From: an uncultured Dehalococcoidia bacterium
GTDB taxonomy: Bacteria > Chloroflexota > Dehalococcoidia > Lucifugimonadales > GCA-2712585
Direction of reading: 5' to 3'
Length of the DNA: 64,000 nt
Assembly (NCBI GenBank): GCA_958295715.1
Contig: OY282371.1
Coordinates: forward strand, 1,535,697-1,599,696
Position numbers and translations under genes: made by a program. Below, one piece after another: positions 1 through 8,895 of the stretch (the first letter of the stretch is position 1; each line of letters begins with the position of its first letter). The notes beneath the pieces were generated by a model. That model saw only the letters and a program-made list of their open reading frames with translations. It made no database searches and had not been told where the DNA came from.

Positions 1-767
1 AGAAGCCTCTGGCCACCAGCGCCGGCGAAGCCCAGGAGCTGGTCGATTACGCCCGCGAAAAGGGCCTGGCCCTCATGGCCGGTCACACCTTCCTGTTCAA
101 CTCGGCTGTCAACTACCTGAAGGACATGATAGACTCCGGCAGTCTTGGCGACGTCCGCTACGTCTACAGCCGCCGGCTCAACCTGGGGATAGTGCGGTCC
201 GACGTGAACGTGCTGTGGAACCTGGCGCCCCACGACGTGTCCATCATCCAGTACTGGCTTGAGTCCGAACCCGAGACGGTGAGCGCGGTGGGCGGCATCT
301 ATCTTCAGCCCTCCCTTGAGGATGTGGTATTCTCTACCCTGCGCTTCCGCGAGGGGCAGCTGGCCAACATTCATCTGAGTTGGCTGGACCCCCACAAGGT
401 GAGGACGGTGACGGTGGTGGGCAGCCGGAAAATGGTGGTCCTAGACGACGCCTCGACGGAGGCCAGGGTGGTGATTTACGATATGGGCGTGGACATTTCC
501 ACCGGCACGAAGGACACCGACAACCCGGGCGGGTTCCTGGTGTCCCACCGGTACGGCGACACCATCATTCCGAAGATCCCCTACCCGGAGCCGCTGGCCC
601 GGGAAATGGCCCATTTCCTGGACTGCGTGCGGCTCGGCTCGGAGCCAATCAGCGGCGGGCAGCACGCGGTCTCCGTGGTCAGGACCATCGAGCGGATACA
701 GGCGGAACTCCACAAAGGCTGGCCGGCGCCGGAGCCGGGCGAGCGCGGCCGGAACGCCGCGGAATAG
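1..767 (+). CDS. Gfo/Idh/MocA-family NAD(P)-dependent oxidoreductase, 5' end cut by window
   Basis: The frame is open from base 3, before the first ATG at 75, and begins KPLATSAGEAQ, the usual family continuation after the Rossmann domain (the catalytic EKP lysine). The gene therefore starts upstream of the window and about 254 C-terminal residues are present. NLAPHDVSIIQYW carries the conserved Asp/His region of the substrate domain. Family members oxidise or reduce sugars and nucleotide sugars in the cytoplasm. It lies 9 bp before a glycosyltransferase and upstream of a DegT aminotransferase, a pairing typical of amino-sugar nucleotide synthesis (WbpB/WbpE-like), but the substrate cannot be read from sequence. 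Confidence 0.88.
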   Translation, partial: KPLATSAGEAQELVDYAREKGLALMAGHTFLFNSAVNYLKDMIDSGSLGDVRYVYSRRLNLGIVRSDVNVLWNLAPHDVSIIQYWLESEPETVSAVGGIYLQPSLEDVVFSTLRFREGQLANIHLSWLDPHKVRTVTVVGSRKMVVLDDASTEARVVIYDMGVDISTGTKDTDNPGGFLVSHRYGDTIIPKIPYPEPLAREMAHFLDCVRLGSEPISGGQHAVSVVRTIERIQAELHKGWPAPEPGERGRNAAE

Positions 768-776
768 CGCATCTCT

Positions 777-1994
777 ATGAAAGTCGCTCACGTCACCGTC
801 AGCTACCAGGAGGGCCTGGGGTACGAGGAGAACCGCCTTCCATTCTTTCAAGCGCAGATGGGCGCGGGCGTTTCCATCATCACCTCCCCCCTGCCCATGC
901 CCTTGTGGAACGGGCTGGAAGGCGCCCAGACCGGGATCATGCCCGGCGTTTACGAGGACCGGGGCGTCAGGGTGCGCCGGTTGAAGGCCAGGTTCCGCTT
1001 CAGAAGGGGGACCCAGTTCTTGCTGGAGGGCCTCAGGAGCGCCCTGGCAGAGACCGGGCCGGACATCCTGCACGTCCACAGCCCCATCGGGGCCTTGACG
1101 GTCCAGGCCCTGTCGGCGGCCAAGGGCCTGGGTCTGCCGGCGGTCGTAGACTGCCACCTCTGGCGCTTCCTCACCAATCCCCGCCTACCGCTGAGATGGG
1201 CCTACTACCAGATGTTCCGGCGCCTGCTTCTCCCCCGCTACGGCTCCGTCGTCAAGGGCTACATCCCCTTGGGGCCGGAGCCTGAGGAGGTGCTGCGCGA
1301 CCTGTTCGGGATCCCCCCCTCCCGCATGGCCCACTCCACCCTGGGGGCCGACACCCGCTTCTTCAGGTACGACGAGTCCGCCAGGCTGGCGACCCGGCGG
1401 TCCCTGGGAATCCCCGGCGACGCCAAGGTGATTCTGTTTGTCGGGCGGATTGACCCCGGGAAAGAGGTTGAGACGCTGGTTGAAGCCTGGAATTCCCTCG
1501 CCGGCGAGGGCGGTCCGTATCTCCTGCTGGTGGGGCCGGCCGCGCCCGGCATAGCCGCAAGGCTCACCGAGGCGGCGCGTTCCAACGCAAAGGGCAGGCT
1601 GATTTTGACCGGGTTTGTGCCCAACGCCGAGTTGCCCAACTACATGTCGGCGTCCGACATAGCGGTATGGCCCGGCAACCCCGGCATAACCATGGTCGAG
1701 GCCATGGCCTGCCACAACGTCCTCGTGCACTCGGATGAGGCCGCGGGAAGGCACCTCACGCTGTACGGGAACGGCGCATCCTTCGAGCGGGGCAGCGCCG
1801 GCTCACTGGCAGGAACCCTTGACTCGCTTCTAGCCGACCCGTCCCGGCTGGCCGACATGAGGCTGCGCTCCCGCCGCCTGGCGGAGGAGGTCTTCGACTG
1901 GAAGGTCGTTGCCGCCAGGACCCTTGGGATTTACAATGATGCTCTGAACGGGGACGCTCTGAACGGGGCCACCGCCGCCGGGAAAATTTGGTGA
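777..1994 (+). CDS. Glycosyltransferase family 4 (GT-B fold)
   Basis: This 405-residue protein begins MKVAHVTVSYQEGLGYEEN, the N-terminal GT4 strand and glycine loop. The C-terminal Rossmann domain contains VILFVGRIDPGKEVETLVEAW (about 219-240) and the donor-binding GNPGITMVEAMAC segment near 300, the usual place of the EX7E motif. It is a predicted cytoplasmic retaining glycosyltransferase that adds a sugar to a lipid-linked glycan. The start is ATG at 777, 9 bp after the oxidoreductase stop. The C-terminus has a short duplicated ALNGD/ALNGA segment, probably unimportant. The donor sugar is unknown. Confidence 0.88.
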   Translation: MKVAHVTVSYQEGLGYEENRLPFFQAQMGAGVSIITSPLPMPLWNGLEGAQTGIMPGVYEDRGVRVRRLKARFRFRRGTQFLLEGLRSALAETGPDILHVHSPIGALTVQALSAAKGLGLPAVVDCHLWRFLTNPRLPLRWAYYQMFRRLLLPRYGSVVKGYIPLGPEPEEVLRDLFGIPPSRMAHSTLGADTRFFRYDESARLATRRSLGIPGDAKVILFVGRIDPGKEVETLVEAWNSLAGEGGPYLLLVGPAAPGIAARLTEAARSNAKGRLILTGFVPNAELPNYMSASDIAVWPGNPGITMVEAMACHNVLVHSDEAAGRHLTLYGNGASFERGSAGSLAGTLDSLLADPSRLADMRLRSRRLAEEVFDWKVVAARTLGIYNDALNGDALNGATAAGKIW

Positions 1995-2030
1995 CGCGCC
2001 GCCGCCGGGAAGACGGGGGATAGGGTCTGA

Positions 2031-2828
2031 ATGGGCGAAGCCCGCTCCTCAAAACACAAACTGACGATACAAACTCGCTTCGATAAGATAGCGGCCACCT
2101 ACGAGGACACTATCGGAGCGCGGCGGCAGGCCTTCAACGACTCCGTCGACCGGATAGCCCTGAAGTACGCCCGGGCCGAGGCGCGCCCGCTGTCGGTATT
2201 GGACGCGGCCTGCGGGACCGGCTCGCGCTGGACCCGGATGAAGGAGGCGCTGCCCGGCATTGAACTCTATGGGTTCGACGCCAGCCCCCAAATGGTCGCA
2301 ATCGCCGAGTCGCGGGAGGGCAGCCCATTTAACCTCGTCAAGGTCTGCGACCTGACCGGCATCTCGTTTCCCGACGAGTCCTTCGACCTCGTCACCTGCC
2401 TATTCTTCCCCTTCTCCTGCCTGACCTCCGCCGCCGATAGACGCAAAGCCGCCCATGAGTTGGCCCGGATCCTGCGGCCCAACGGGCTGCTGTTCGTGGA
2501 TGCGATAAACCGCTGGCATCTGGGCGAGGGGGAAGGGTTCCACCGGAGTTGGCCCACCGCGATATGGGAGTATCTCCGGTCGGTTGTAGACCCCAACCTC
2601 GACGCCGGCGACAAGGTATACTCCACCCAAACCGGCGGCGCCCCCTTGAAAGGCTTCATGCACGGGTACTCGAAAAGCTCCTTCAGACGCCTGTTCACCG
2701 GGGCGGGTCTGACCATTGAGGGGGAGTGGGTTATCGGCTATAACACGGGAAGAATCCACGCCAAGACGACCCGTGGGAACCTGCTCTTGGCCTGTCGCCG
2801 CAAGGACTTGAACGGCCGCGGGAAGTGA
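2031..2828 (+). CDS. Class I SAM-dependent methyltransferase
   Basis: The 265-residue protein has motif I VLDAACGTGSR at 57-67, an acidic post-I residue in ELYGFDASPQM, a motif II-like SFDLVTCLFFPFSCL and post-II ILRPNGLLFVDAINRW, which is a Methyltransf_11/25-type fold. Start ATG 2031 lies 36 bp after the GT4 stop. The stop overlaps the next start by 4 nt (GTGA), so the two genes are probably translationally coupled. In a nucleotide-sugar cluster the likely substrate is a sugar or sugar intermediate, but that is inferred from context only. Confidence 0.85.
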   Translation: MGEARSSKHKLTIQTRFDKIAATYEDTIGARRQAFNDSVDRIALKYARAEARPLSVLDAACGTGSRWTRMKEALPGIELYGFDASPQMVAIAESREGSPFNLVKVCDLTGISFPDESFDLVTCLFFPFSCLTSAADRRKAAHELARILRPNGLLFVDAINRWHLGEGEGFHRSWPTAIWEYLRSVVDPNLDAGDKVYSTQTGGAPLKGFMHGYSKSSFRRLFTGAGLTIEGEWVIGYNTGRIHAKTTRGNLLLACRRKDLNGRGK

Positions 2829-3946
2829 GGGATCCCGCCACGCGTCCCATCCCCCTAGTCGACCTGAAGGCCCAGTACGACGCCATCAAGCCGGAAATCC
2901 GGGCGGCCATTGACGGGGTCCTGGATAGGTCCCAGTTCATAAACGGCCCCGAGGTGTCCGATTTCGAGGGGAGGTTCGCCGCCTTCTGCGACGCGGGGTT
3001 CGCCGTTGGCGTCGGCAACGGCACCGACGCCCTGACCCTGGCCCTCAAGGCCCTCAAGGTCGGCCCCGGCGATGAAGTTATCACCACCGCCAACACCTTC
3101 ATCGCCACCGCCGAGGCCATTGTCGCAGTCGGGGCGACGCCGGTCTTCGTCGACGTGGACCCGGCCCACTTCAACATGACCGCCGCGGGCCTCAGCGCGG
3201 CCATCACCCCCAAGACCAGAGCGGCCATCCCCGTCCACCTATACGGCCAGCCGGCGCCTATGGCGGAGATAATGGATGTCGCCAAGCGCCGCTCCATCAA
3301 AGTCATCGAGGACGCGGCCCAGGCCCACGGGGCCGCGCGCGACGGCAAACGGGTCGGAAGCTGGGGCGACGCGGCCACCTTCAGCTTCTATCCATCCAAG
3401 AACCTGGGGGCCTACGGCGACGCCGGGGCGGTGGTTACAAACGACGAAGACCTGGCCGCCGCCATCCGAATGCTGCGGGACCACGGGCGCGCCCACAAGC
3501 ACCTGCACGAATGCGTTGGGGTCAACAGCCGTCTCGACACGCTCCAGGCCGCCGTTCTGGGGGTGAAGCTGGGCCGCGTGGAGGAGTGGAACGAGGCGCG
3601 GAGGGCCGTCGCCGCCAAGTATGACGCGGCCCTGGGCAAGTTCCCGTGGCTGAATCTGCCCGCCCAGGCGCCCGGCGGCAAGCATGTCTATCACCTATAC
3701 GTCATCCAAAGCGACCGGAGGGAAGGGTTGAGGCGGCATCTTTCCGATAGCGGAATCGGCGTCGGCATACACTACCCCGTCCCGCTGCACCTCCAGCCTG
3801 CCTTCCGGACCCTCGGCCACGGTGCCGGCGACTTCCCGGTATCCGAGCGGCTCGCCGGCTCCATCCTGTCACTTCCCATGTACCCGGAAATCAGCGAGAA
3901 GCAACTGCGCCGGGTCGTCCAGACCATCGCGGCCTTCAACCCCTAG
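2825..3946 (+). CDS. DegT/DnrJ/EryC1/StrS-family PLP-dependent aminotransferase
   Basis: The 373-residue protein is a full-length sugar aminotransferase. It has the N-terminal LVDLKAQYDAIKPEI, the cofactor pocket GNGTDALTLAL (65-75), EDAAQAHGA with Asp163 and Gln166, and the PLP Schiff-base lysine Lys192 in SFYPSKNLGAYGDAG. Members transfer an amino group from glutamate to a keto-sugar nucleotide in the cytoplasm. The start is GTG at 2825, overlapping the upstream methyltransferase stop by 4 nt. With the oxidoreductase at the window start it probably makes an amino or diamino sugar for the glycan assembled by the neighbouring genes. Confidence 0.92.
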   Translation: MRDPATRPIPLVDLKAQYDAIKPEIRAAIDGVLDRSQFINGPEVSDFEGRFAAFCDAGFAVGVGNGTDALTLALKALKVGPGDEVITTANTFIATAEAIVAVGATPVFVDVDPAHFNMTAAGLSAAITPKTRAAIPVHLYGQPAPMAEIMDVAKRRSIKVIEDAAQAHGAARDGKRVGSWGDAATFSFYPSKNLGAYGDAGAVVTNDEDLAAAIRMLRDHGRAHKHLHECVGVNSRLDTLQAAVLGVKLGRVEEWNEARRAVAAKYDAALGKFPWLNLPAQAPGGKHVYHLYVIQSDRREGLRRHLSDSGIGVGIHYPVPLHLQPAFRTLGHGAGDFPVSERLAGSILSLPMYPEISEKQLRRVVQTIAAFNP

Positions 3947-3988
3947 CGCCGGCCCCCACCCCCAACAATTCGCGACCCGCACCGCGCG

Positions 3989-4453
3989 TTAGAATCCAAA
4001 CCGCCCCCAAGCCGCCACCGCCGGTCGCCGCCCAATCATCGCCGAGGGGCCCCGCCTGCTTCTCACGTTCGCAAGCTGGCTTAGGCTGCGGTCAATAGTC
4101 TCCCACCTCCACGAGATGCGGTCTTCGATTTTCTTTATGCCCTTGTAGTTGTTGCGTCTAGCGTTCCTGGACAGAATCTGGACGGTTGGCTTCTTCAGGC
4201 TTAGGGCCATGTCCGTCTCAACCACCACACCAGGGGCATTGTGCGTATCCTGTCCGACAAGTACGAAGACAACGTCGCACTCATGAATGGCTTTCCTTGC
4301 CTTGTCTTTCCAGATTTCTTCCCGGTACGGCTCGTTCAGAGAATGGTTCTTGATACGGTACTGACTTAGGTCTTTAGCCTGCGTATAAAAGGCGTTCTTC
4401 AGGTTGTTATCTTTGCCGAACTCGAAGCTAACAAAGATGTTAAAAACGGTCAT
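3989..4453 (-). CDS. ThsB-like TIR domain protein (antiviral signalling type)
   Basis: The 154-residue protein resembles the TIR-like ThsB/DUF1863 family. It shows a first strand FNIFVSFEFGKDNNLKN, a SLNEPYREEIWKDKAR helix region, a central strand DVVFVLVGQDTHNAPGV (60-76) and VVVETDMALSLKKP (77-89), in which Glu79 lies where TIR NADases carry their catalytic Glu. In Thoeris, ThsB proteins make an NAD-derived signal that activates ThsA; no ThsA-like gene is seen here. The C-terminal 45 residues are basic and unlike the family. A good ribosome site (GGAGG, 5 nt before ATG) supports the start at 4453. It lies downstream of the restriction-like operon on the same strand, which suggests a defence role. 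Confidence 0.8.
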   Translation of the reverse strand: MTVFNIFVSFEFGKDNNLKNAFYTQAKDLSQYRIKNHSLNEPYREEIWKDKARKAIHECDVVFVLVGQDTHNAPGVVVETDMALSLKKPTVQILSRNARRNNYKGIKKIEDRISWRWETIDRSLSQLANVRSRRGPSAMIGRRPAVAAWGRFGF

Positions 4454-4574
4454 ACGTCCTCCGTCCTTAGCGCGGTATCGTCTCTCTACATCAATTTTAG
4501 CGCTTACCGGCCCGTTTGAGGCCGTTTCACCACTTAGCCCTGAGCATTAGAAAGGACCCTCCCCGCCGGCCGCC

Positions 4575-4814
4575 CTACTCCGTGTAGGGGAATTCGACCT
4601 CCCAGAGCCGGGCCTCGCCGGGCACGTACTGGCCGGTCCTGACGCGGATGACGTCGTACTCGGGGAGGGCCATCGTTATCATGCACCTCCCGTCGAACAT
4701 CCCGCCGCGCCGGTCGTCGGAATCGAAATCCAGGTTGTCAAAGCCGTACTGCCGGCGACTGTCGGGGAGCTTCACCGCCCCGGAGCCTGGCGATTTCCTT
4801 GCTAAGGCTGTCAA
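4575..4814 (-). pseudogene. Orphan fragment of the GFDNLDF C-terminal domain
   Basis: From LPDSRRQYGFDNLDF to LWEVEFPYTE this 79-codon frame matches the second half of the domain that ends the large membrane proteins between 21 and 56 kb, including the GRC cysteine and the LPEYD...TGQY segment. The first half (FDVYL...CAPADTEA...FFLHLYPVD) and any membrane part are missing. The first ~15 codons are unrelated. It lies between the PLD-helicase stop and the TIR gene, more than 16 kb from the nearest intact copy. It is best read as the 3' remnant of a glycan-cluster gene disrupted when the defence island was gained or rearranged. Confidence 0.8.
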
Positions 4815-4826
4815 TTTGGTGGGTGG

Positions 4827-7800
4827 TCATCCCGGCAACACCACCTGGTAGCAGACGACGCCAAGGTCGTCCTCGGTGATGGGCTGCGGCGCTTGTGCGG
4901 GCTGGACGGGGCGCAGGCCGAATTCCGCAACGACTCCGATAATCCGGCGGGCGCAGTCCGTCACGCTCAGCCCGCCGCCTTCGTACTCCCGGCGCAGGGC
5001 TGACAACGCGCGACGCACGAGGTTGTTCCGACCGGCCGAAAGGGCCTCGTCTCCCTTGTCGTATTCGACTCCGTCTGGGGCGTCGGGAGAGCGCAGCACG
5101 TCCAACGCCCAACGCTGGCTCGCGGGCAGCGCGGCAAACCGGATTTGCGGGTCGAGCCGCGCATTATGGGCCGCGCAGATGTCCGCCGCCGCCATCGTGA
5201 ACAGTCGCTCTAGGTCAAGCTCGTCCGGAATGGGGCGTCCAGGTTGATTCTGAGGGTCTATCAGCCGGAGCATCGGCAGGTCTTCCCTATACAGGACCTC
5301 TCCGGATTGGGACACCATGCGCCAGTAGCGTTCATCCCTGCGGGTCCGGCAGGCGAAGAACACCGCCGGCTCGCTCAGGGATGGCGACTGCTGGACGAAG
5401 GCGGCTCCGATTCCCCAAGGCAAACTCTGAAGACGCCCCACTTCACCCTCCTCCGCGGCGCGCCGGAGATGAGACCGGAAGAGTTCACCCGCGAAGGCCG
5501 AGCCGCCCTCTCCCTCGTCAAGCAGGGTGACGTCTCCGCCGGAGAGACGCCCCACGAAAGCGTTTAAATCAGCGTAAACCTGGGACTCCGTCTCCACGCC
5601 GGCGAGCACCGGCGTTTCCATTCCCACCGAGGCGTTAGCCGCCATTATCTTCGCCTGGAGCTTGGCCTCCAACTCCAGCAGCCTGTCAAGGTCGCCCTGC
5701 TTGGGAAGCAGGGTATAGAGGTAGGCCGTGTCGTGGGGGCTGCGCAGCCGGATGACGCGCCCGTTGCGCTGGACCACGCGCTGAGGATTCCAGGGCATGT
5801 CGAAGGAGAGGACGGCCTGGGCCTGTTGCAGGTTCTGGCCCTCCGAGAGGACGTCGGTGCTCAGCAGCACGTCCACCTCGCCGCCATCCGGACAAAATCC
5901 CGGCTCGTCCTTCACCGACTCCGGGCAGAACCGCTCAAGCTCCCTCGTGCGGGCGTCGGCGCTGGTCTCCGAGCCGACGACAACGGTCCATTTGCGGCCT
6001 CCGAGCATGTCCGGTTGTCCCTCAATGCGCTCCTTCAGATAGGCCGCCGTGTCTTGGAAGGCCGTAAAGACAGCGACCTTTTGCGACGGCGTTGAGGTCA
6101 TCACCTCTTTCAGGGCTTCCAGCTTGGGGTCGCGGCTATCCTTCAAGCCCTCCAAGCGCGCAGCCATGGCCGCTAGGGTATCCCGGTCCTTCCGCAAGTC
6201 GGCCAAGAACTGGTCGTTGAACTTATCGGCGGGAATCCCGCCCTCCGACCCGGCCAGCGCCTCGTCTATCAAGTCGGCGCTGAGGAACGAGTCGTCCTCT
6301 CCCGAATCGCCAACCAGGTCCCTAACGACCTCCGGCGGGGGAACCGCTCCCCGCTCTTCAACGATACGGAGCATCACGCCGGCGCCATCCCTCATCCTGC
6401 TGGCGGTTTGCAGGGCCGAGCTCCACGACGACTCGAAGCGTTTCAGCAGCTGCGACTTCATCAGGCCAGCCAGGGCTTCCTCCGACGCCGACTCCTCCTG
6501 CTTGTCCGTCCTATAGGCCGAGGGGCGATACCGCGCCATCGCAAGCCCGTCAATCCAATCGTAGATGGACTGCACGACGCCGGGATGCGCGCTGTCCAGG
6601 TCATAGCGGAACTCATGCAGTTCCGGCTCCGGGAACTTCACCGGCGCGCCATCGGCGAACCACTCGTTCCCGTACCGCTCCTTGATGAAGGCCCGGTCCC
6701 GCCGCACCGTCAAGGCGTCAATGAGCGGGAAGAGCTTGGCCTCGGACAGGTTCTCAGACTTGGAGGCCCCGGCCTCCGCAAAGAACTTTCGCAGGCTGGG
6801 AATCCTCAGGGGCTCATCTCCGAAGGCGCCGTCGTGCCGGCCGAACAGCAGAAAGAGGTTGTGCAGGTCCCACAGGGAGTTGTTGACCGGCGTGGCGGTC
6901 AGGAGCAGCAACTTCTTCGGCGTCCCGCCCATGAGCCGGTCCAGGGCCGCGTACCAGGTGTTGTCCACGTTGCGGTAAGCATGGGCCTCATCAATGATGA
7001 TGAAGCGGTACACATCCTTGTTCACTTTCAGAACGCGCCGGCCCCCGTTGCGGGAAAGCTGCTTGTCCTGGGCCAACTGCTGGTAGGAGACGACGGTTCC
7101 CGGCAGGTTCTCCTCAACCAGACGCTCCTCCCACAGGCGGTCGCGGAGCTGGGCGGGGGAGATGACCAGCACGTGCTGACCGAGGTCCCGGGTGTGCTCG
7201 CGGATGAACTCTACGCCTATCTCGGTTTTGCCCGTGCCCACGCCGTCGGCATAGAGAACTCCGCCGTAGCGGTCTAGAATCCGCTTGGCCCGCGCAAACC
7301 CGTCTTTCTGGAAGGAGGTGAGCGTTTGCTGCTCGGGCTGAGGCGCGTCATCCCCTAGGTCGCCCCCGTAGAGTTCCAGCAACGCCCGCAGAAAGACGGT
7401 CTCCGGGTCGCTCTCCATGGATGGCGGGCGCAAAAGCTCCAGCAACTCTTCGCGGAAGTCCTGAGCGTCGTCCCACAAACGCTTGTACCAGCCCAAGGCC
7501 ATTCCAACGACGTTGGGTTGATAATGGGCCATGCCCAGCTCGAGATTGGAGACGAGGCCGCCCCGGGTGAGGTTTGCCGAGGAAACCAACGCCGCTCCCG
7601 GTCTTATGGGCGACCCGGAGTCGTTCAGTTGGCCGATGACGTATGCTTTGCCGTGGAGGAAGCGTTGGATGTAACGCCGCACTTCAACGCTGCCAGACTC
7701 CAAGAAGCCGGCCACTCGCTCAAGGACGGCCCTGCGGACGGCGGGAAAGGCTGAGAAGTCCCTCTGGCGGCGCAGGGCCGACACCGACTGCTCAAAACGG

Positions 7801-8051
7801 TCTGATACCGTTTCGCTTACGGGACCCGTCAAGCCCTCGGACGTCGGAGCCGCTCCTATGAGCAGCCGACCGCCATCGCTCCGGCCCGCCGCCACTCCCG
7901 CCAGAACGTCCAGCCCCTCCAGGCCGACGTAACCCGTGGCCACGTTCAGAGGCCCGTCATAGTGGGCCGCCAGCCACTCCAACGCCTGCCGGTGGGTGCC
8001 GTGGTCAACATTGTCCACCAGTTCAAAAGGGCCGCTAGGGTTGGTCATCAT
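4827..8051 (-). CDS. PLD-domain SNF2/DEAH-type helicase of a restriction-like defence operon
   Basis: The 1074-residue protein has an N-terminal phospholipase-D-like domain with HGKAYVIG (133-140) and ALVSSANLTRGGL (154-166), the HxK...N arrangement of PLD nucleases. A superfamily 2 helicase core follows: Walker A ADGVGTGKT (268-276), DEAH box IIIDEAHAYRN near 350, motif III LLLTATPVNNSLWDLHNLF, and C-terminal motifs V/VI DVLSEGQNL and QRNGRVIRL. Such PLD-helicase fusions occur with adenine methylases in DISARM-related and other restriction-like systems. Start ATG-ATG at 8051 is 1 bp after the TcmP stop, so it is the third gene of the operon starting at 9637. Predicted role: ATP-driven translocation and cleavage of unmodified foreign DNA. 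The precise system name is uncertain. Confidence 0.85.
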   Translation of the reverse strand: MMTNPSGPFELVDNVDHGTHRQALEWLAAHYDGPLNVATGYVGLEGLDVLAGVAAGRSDGGRLLIGAAPTSEGLTGPVSETVSDRFEQSVSALRRQRDFSAFPAVRRAVLERVAGFLESGSVEVRRYIQRFLHGKAYVIGQLNDSGSPIRPGAALVSSANLTRGGLVSNLELGMAHYQPNVVGMALGWYKRLWDDAQDFREELLELLRPPSMESDPETVFLRALLELYGGDLGDDAPQPEQQTLTSFQKDGFARAKRILDRYGGVLYADGVGTGKTEIGVEFIREHTRDLGQHVLVISPAQLRDRLWEERLVEENLPGTVVSYQQLAQDKQLSRNGGRRVLKVNKDVYRFIIIDEAHAYRNVDNTWYAALDRLMGGTPKKLLLLTATPVNNSLWDLHNLFLLFGRHDGAFGDEPLRIPSLRKFFAEAGASKSENLSEAKLFPLIDALTVRRDRAFIKERYGNEWFADGAPVKFPEPELHEFRYDLDSAHPGVVQSIYDWIDGLAMARYRPSAYRTDKQEESASEEALAGLMKSQLLKRFESSWSSALQTASRMRDGAGVMLRIVEERGAVPPPEVVRDLVGDSGEDDSFLSADLIDEALAGSEGGIPADKFNDQFLADLRKDRDTLAAMAARLEGLKDSRDPKLEALKEVMTSTPSQKVAVFTAFQDTAAYLKERIEGQPDMLGGRKWTVVVGSETSADARTRELERFCPESVKDEPGFCPDGGEVDVLLSTDVLSEGQNLQQAQAVLSFDMPWNPQRVVQRNGRVIRLRSPHDTAYLYTLLPKQGDLDRLLELEAKLQAKIMAANASVGMETPVLAGVETESQVYADLNAFVGRLSGGDVTLLDEGEGGSAFAGELFRSHLRRAAEEGEVGRLQSLPWGIGAAFVQQSPSLSEPAVFFACRTRRDERYWRMVSQSGEVLYREDLPMLRLIDPQNQPGRPIPDELDLERLFTMAAADICAAHNARLDPQIRFAALPASQRWALDVLRSPDAPDGVEYDKGDEALSAGRNNLVRRALSALRREYEGGGLSVTDCARRIIGVVAEFGLRPVQPAQAPQPITEDDLGVVCYQVVLPG

Positions 8052-8052
8052 G

Positions 8053-8895
8053 TCACCAGTGTTTCAATATGTAGTCTGCGATATCTACGCCTGTTGGGTT
8101 GGTGGCGGCGAAGAAAAGCTCGAATAGAGGCGCGTTCTTCGAGTTCCTCAACGTGCGCCGGGTTCCGGCAACGCTGGAAAACACAGTATTCAAACGATCC
8201 CTGTACCTACTCGCAATTTGTTCGCTTCCGGGAGCGCGCTTTCGTCGCGGCTCGTCCCTCCAAATCGACAACTGATGCGAGTATGTATAACTCTGCCGCC
8301 AATGTTCACGTCCTCCAAAAACGCGGTCAAGTTGATTCGCCAGCGTTTCATCCGGTTCGTTTTCCGTTGGCATCATCCGAGTGACTGCCATGAGCGGAAA
8401 GAGTATCCAACAGTCAATCTTCCCAGCGTCCGCTATCGCCTCTATCGTAGCCCATGAGACTTGAGTTGCGTAGGGGTCCAAGAACACGACTGCGCGGTCA
8501 AGGCCACTCATGTTGTTGCAAAAACTGGGGATTTCCCAGTTAGCGTCACTTTCCACAATACGGATGTCACGCCCAGGATATTCTTTTTTCAACTCCCGGA
8601 GATCCCTCACCCGTCTAACGTCTTTCTCAATAAGCGTCAATTTATCGAAAGGCTTATCGTCAATATCTAGCGCGATACGAGTCGATCCACTTCGTAACTC
8701 GTAAAATTCTTCATACGCATCCACAGCGCTTGTGTACGAACCCGTTCCTGCAAAGGCATCGACATAAGTCAGTTGGAATGGCTGGCACTTTAGGGCAGTG
8801 GTATACGCGTCCAGGTATCGCCGGAGGATTTCCAGCTTTTGCCCGGTCCATGGACCGCCAAAACTTGGAATGTTCACGTCACCCTGATTCTCCAT
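8053..8895 (-). CDS. tcmP: Three-Cys-motif partner protein TcmP
   Basis: The 280-residue protein matches the TcmP family, named for its constant pairing with three-Cys-motif proteins. It has WTGQKLEILRRYLDAYTTAL (16-35), a Rossmann-like YVDAFAGTGSY (44-54) resembling methyltransferase motif I, KLTLIEKD for the ribose-binding acid, and AVVFLDPYATQVSWATIEAI. The biochemical function is not established; the fold suggests a SAM-dependent enzyme. Start ATG 8895 overlaps the three-Cys gene by 17 bp, and the helicase starts 1 bp after the stop, indicating co-expression. Confidence 0.88.
   Translation of the reverse strand: MENQGDVNIPSFGGPWTGQKLEILRRYLDAYTTALKCQPFQLTYVDAFAGTGSYTSAVDAYEEFYELRSGSTRIALDIDDKPFDKLTLIEKDVRRVRDLRELKKEYPGRDIRIVESDANWEIPSFCNNMSGLDRAVVFLDPYATQVSWATIEAIADAGKIDCWILFPLMAVTRMMPTENEPDETLANQLDRVFGGREHWRQSYTYSHQLSIWRDEPRRKRAPGSEQIASRYRDRLNTVFSSVAGTRRTLRNSKNAPLFELFFAATNPTGVDIADYILKHW

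Noticed and set aside
3989-4453. A complete Thoeris system around the TIR gene
   Set aside because: No ThsA-like (SIR2 or other effector) gene is adjacent; the neighbours are a domain fragment, the PLD-helicase and glycan genes. Only the ThsB-like identity is supported.
6408-7277. 289-codon + frame opposite the PLD-helicase gene
   Set aside because: It is a shadow of the GC-rich helicase gene; its product has low-complexity composition and no family motifs, while the opposite strand shows clear helicase motifs. The same reasoning removes other long antisense frames such as 441-1157, 11837-12568 and 58732-59805.
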